5,758 nt of DNA from Candidatus Bathyarchaeota archaeon (GTDB lineage: Archaea; Thermoproteota; Bathyarchaeia; Bathyarchaeales; Bathycorpusculaceae): the NCBI GenBank assembly GCA_030626685.1, contig DAOUTL010000089.1, positions 1-5,758 of the forward strand, written 5' to 3'. Below, piece after piece: positions 5,381-5,758 of the stretch. The notes below the pieces were generated by a model that did not search any database, had not been told where the DNA came from, and saw nothing but the letters and a program-made list of their open reading frames with translations. Position 1 is the first letter of the stretch. Each line of letters begins with the position of its first letter. The position numbers were made by a program, and so were the translations under genes.

Positions 5381-5389
5381 TTAATATTT
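5381..5389 (-). promoter_or_regulatory. TATA box of the GTPase gene
   Basis: On the minus strand this reads AAATATTAA, preceded by a purine-rich CGGAAAC resembling a TFB recognition element. It lies about 44 bases before the ATG at 5341, so transcription would start near 5358 with a leader of about 17 bases. Confidence 0.5.
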
Positions 5390-5433
5390 GTTTCCGATCT
5401 AATAAACGCTTCACCATAGTAGGCTATCATAAA

Positions 5434-5442
5434 CTTAAAATA
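5434..5442 (+). promoter_or_regulatory. TATA box of the EF-1alpha gene
   Basis: CTTAAAATA is centred about 75 bases before the ATG. A start near 5465 would give a leader of about 48 bases, the longest in the window, carrying the strong ribosome site at 5500-5507. With the GTPase promoter it forms a divergent pair in a 171-base gap. Confidence 0.5.
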
Positions 5443-5499
5443 ATCGAATGAACAGTTGTGTAAACGAATTCACTAAAATTAGAGGAAATTTGAAAATTA

Positions 5500-5507
5500 A
5501 GGAGGAG
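5500..5507 (+). promoter_or_regulatory. strong ribosome binding site of the EF-1alpha gene
   Basis: AGGAGGAG lies five bases before the ATG at 5513 and is the best Shine-Dalgarno match in the window. It fits the very high expression expected of this elongation factor. Confidence 0.7.
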
Positions 5508-5512
5508 AAGAA

Positions 5513-5758
5513 ATGAGTAGAACTAAAAAACCACACTTAAATTTAGTAATCATGGGACATGTGGACCATGGGAAATCAACGACAACAGGGCACATGTTAT
5601 ACTTAGCTGGAGCGATTGATGACAGAACAATAAAAACTTTCGAGGAGGAAGCCAGAAAACTAGGAAAAGAAACGTTTAAGTTCGCATGGGTTCTCGACAA
5701 CCTTAAAGAGGAGCGAGAAAGAGGCTTAACAATCGACCTTCGATTCCTAAAGTTTGAA
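5513..5758 (+). CDS. tuf: translation elongation factor EF-1alpha, 5' part, cut by the window edge
   Basis: EF-1alpha (aEF1A) carries aminoacyl-tRNA to the ribosomal A site as a GTP complex. Only the first 82 residues are in the window; the full protein is normally about 420-440. The P-loop GHVDHGKST is at residues 15-23, and the archaeal/eukaryotic switch I region follows as FAWVLDNLKEERERGLTIDL (57-76). This insertion-bearing switch I separates it from bacterial EF-Tu. Small departures are DNL where homologues commonly have DRL or DKL, and RGLTID where RGITID or RGVTID is common; neither should abolish function. The start is set by AGGAGGAG five bases upstream. SelB or the aIF2 gamma subunit are alternatives within the family, but the KEERERG segment and the closeness to rps12/rps7 favour EF-1alpha. 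Confidence 0.94.
   Translation, partial: MSRTKKPHLNLVIMGHVDHGKSTTTGHMLYLAGAIDDRTIKTFEEEARKLGKETFKFAWVLDNLKEERERGLTIDLRFLKFE

Overview
The window is archaeal chromosome. The evidence is an EF-1alpha-type elongation factor, archaeal-length uS12 and uS7, a DRG/Obg-type GTPase with a TGS domain, and TATA-like boxes about 25-30 bases before several gene starts. The gene style (moderately AT-rich, Shine-Dalgarno motifs mixed with nearly leaderless starts) suggests a TACK-type archaeon, possibly Bathyarchaeia. That placement is an inference from general resemblance, not a search result.

Left part (1-1132): an upstream stretch with no supported gene, then a 184-residue coiled-coil protein of unknown function. 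Next is a probable two-gene operon encoding two 48-residue proteins. It has its own TATA box, a 15-bp palindrome in operator position, a strong ribosome binding site and an ATGA overlap between the genes.

Middle (1151-3049): cysteinyl-tRNA synthetase (cysS) with a complete zinc site and a variant KMSKS loop, apparently read from a very short leader. About 500 bases without an intact gene follow. They hold three decayed coding fragments: an unrecognised N-terminal piece, a RadA/Rad51-like piece, and an unrecognised C-terminal piece with higher GC at third codon positions.

Right part (3050-5758): a translation cluster. rps12 (uS12) and rps7 (uS7) are tightly coupled. The GTPase lies on the opposite strand, converging on rps7, and the 5' part of the EF-1alpha gene diverges from it and runs off the window edge. 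In many archaea the order is rps12-rps7-EF-2-EF-1alpha. Here EF-2 is absent from the interval and the GTPase occupies it.

Most intact genes serve protein synthesis: Cys-tRNA charging, two small-subunit proteins of the decoding site and head, aminoacyl-tRNA delivery by EF-1alpha, and a GTPase of a family linked to translating ribosomes. I found no CRISPR array, insertion sequence, tRNA or rRNA gene. I do not see a convincing new multi-gene system. The best unexplained items are the small palindrome-controlled operon and the gene graveyard between cysS and rps12.
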